Assembly: GCA_022385805.1 (NCBI GenBank)
Contig: MU277742.1
Span: 42,081 to 62,143 of the forward strand
Source of the DNA: Pilatotrama ljubarskyi
Lineage: Eukaryota; Basidiomycota; Agaricomycetes; Polyporales; Polyporaceae
Length of the DNA stretch: 20,063 bases
Reading direction: 5' to 3'
Made by a program: the position numbers and the translations under genes. This document shows positions 19,230 through 20,063 of this stretch, piece after piece (positions within the stretch are counted from its first letter, which is position 1; each line of letters opens with the position of its first letter). The notes beneath the pieces were generated by a model, which had not been told where the DNA came from, ran no database searches, and saw nothing but the letters and a program-made list of their open reading frames with translations.

Positions 19230-19932
19230 TACTGTACCATTTCGACCCCATGTTCAGGTCACAGGTCACAAGGGGGTCTGAACTTGGGGTGTCACAGGTC
19301 ACAAGAGCATCTGAACTTTCGCGTCCCGAGATGTCACAAATCGGTTTTCCGCTCTTTCCAGGGCGGTTCCGGCTCTGAAAATGCAAATTTTGCGCTCCTA
19401 CGGCCAATCTCCATCATTCCATGCACTCAGAACAAAATTTCATGAAAAAATGGCGCTATGGTGGATCACATCTAGCGGGTAGGTTAGACGCCCTGTCTTC
19501 GCCAAAGACCGCCGTGCCAGGCGGGTCTTTGTTGCCCCAAACATGTTCGGAGCATTCTCTCAGAGCATTTGGCTTGATACCAGCCCTTAGTAGGCGATTA
19601 GAGAACTTCCACATGCCTTGGATGACAGAGTTTTCATCTCAGCGGGAGCGTGGGAGAGTCCTGACCCTACATCAGGGTTACGAAACCGACTCATATCCGT
19701 GAACTTCACGGTCAATCCGGTAGGTCACGCACACTTGGGGCTGGCGCCGCGGCGGGAGCTGCGCGCCTACGGCGCGCTTAGGCGTCCCACTGAACATCCA
19801 TGTGGTCACACCCACCCGTGAACAGATGTTCAGGCCTGGTCACAAGTCACAGGAGGGTCTGAACATCTGCGTCTGTAGTTCACCCATGTCACAGGTCACA
19901 CCCTGTGAACATGTGGTCGAAATGGTACAGTA
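19230..19932. mobile_element. 699-bp Tc1/mariner-like MITE flanked by TA
   Basis: The terminal inverted repeats are 25 nt with one mismatch: 19232-19256 (CTGTACCATTTCGACC, c, CATGTTCA) and 19906-19930 (its complement with a at the variable base). Each end is flanked by TA (19230-19231 and 19931-19932), the classic Tc1/mariner target-site duplication. Inside, a subterminal module GTCACAGGTCACAA followed by TCTGAAC occurs twice on the left (19258-19283 and 19291-19316) and in variant form on the right (19839-19864), all in the same orientation; another GTCACAGGTCACA is at 19888-19900. The centre has one 93-codon frame (19421-19702) with no transposase motif, so the element is non-autonomous. 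The stretch at 19740-19782 is strongly GC-rich with GCGCGC palindromic pieces. Confidence 0.85.
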
Positions 19933-20063
19933 CCCGAGATGTGGGCGGCGATTGGTCCACAGTCGATGCGGCGGCACGTGGTGCAGCTTTTGCCGAACGC
20001 CACGATCAACCGATGCTGCGTGCTCGGCGCTCGCGGCTGAGGCGGGCGGCGGGCGGTGACGGC
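19933..20063. other. GC-rich right edge, unassigned
   Basis: The last 131 nt are GC-rich. A minus-strand frame (ending inside the MITE) includes SCTTCRRIDCGPIAAH and could be part of a gene beyond the edge, but too little is visible to call it. Confidence 0.3.

Noticed and set aside
19802..20059. Plus-strand Cys-containing frame resembling a zinc finger
   Set aside because: It starts inside the MITE and crosses its right inverted repeat; the Cys spacing matches no family.

Overview
The window reads as nuclear DNA of a filamentous basidiomycete, most likely an Agaricomycete. The reasons are very short GT-AG introns (mostly 47-70 nt), intron-dense genes, a SUN-domain protein, a DUF6534-type fungal membrane protein, a protein joining a Cys-rich finger to a CHAT/caspase-like domain, a decayed LINE and short TA-flanked DNA-transposon derivatives. 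No prokaryotic signal (operons, Shine-Dalgarno sites, CRISPR) is seen. All gene models were spliced by eye; family names rest on remembered family patterns, not on searches.

Layout. 1-587: first exons of an unrecognised minus-strand gene that runs off the left edge. 1531-2686 (+): a compact SUN-domain nuclear-envelope protein with one intron. 3499-4370 (-): an unrecognised three-exon gene model. About 4580-5130: a purine-rich tract ending in G-runs. 5106-5790 (-): a 5'-truncated, frameshifted LINE remnant with the end of RNase H and a CCHC-like knuckle. 5812-7560: mostly featureless, with one decayed charged coding fragment. 7660-9110: an AT-richer, hairpin-rich block holding a perfect 25-bp stem and a 433-bp element with perfect 33-bp inverted repeats. 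9255-10230: a microsatellite and a minisatellite.

10719-12636 (+): TATA box and an eight-exon gene for a 474-residue Cys-rich finger plus CHAT-like protein, the most interesting single protein here. 13308-14104 (+): a partial or decayed DUF6534-like locus. 15910-17965 (+): a DUF6534-like multi-pass membrane protein that needs about 21 tiny exons, several of only 10-18 nt, yet keeps one reading frame for 301 residues. 19232-19930: a 699-bp TA-flanked Tc1/mariner-like MITE with direct subterminal repeats.

The genes do not form an evident pathway. The segment looks like an accessory, repeat-containing part of the genome: lineage-expanded families (DUF6534, finger-CHAT) between transposon remnants and long apparently non-coding stretches.
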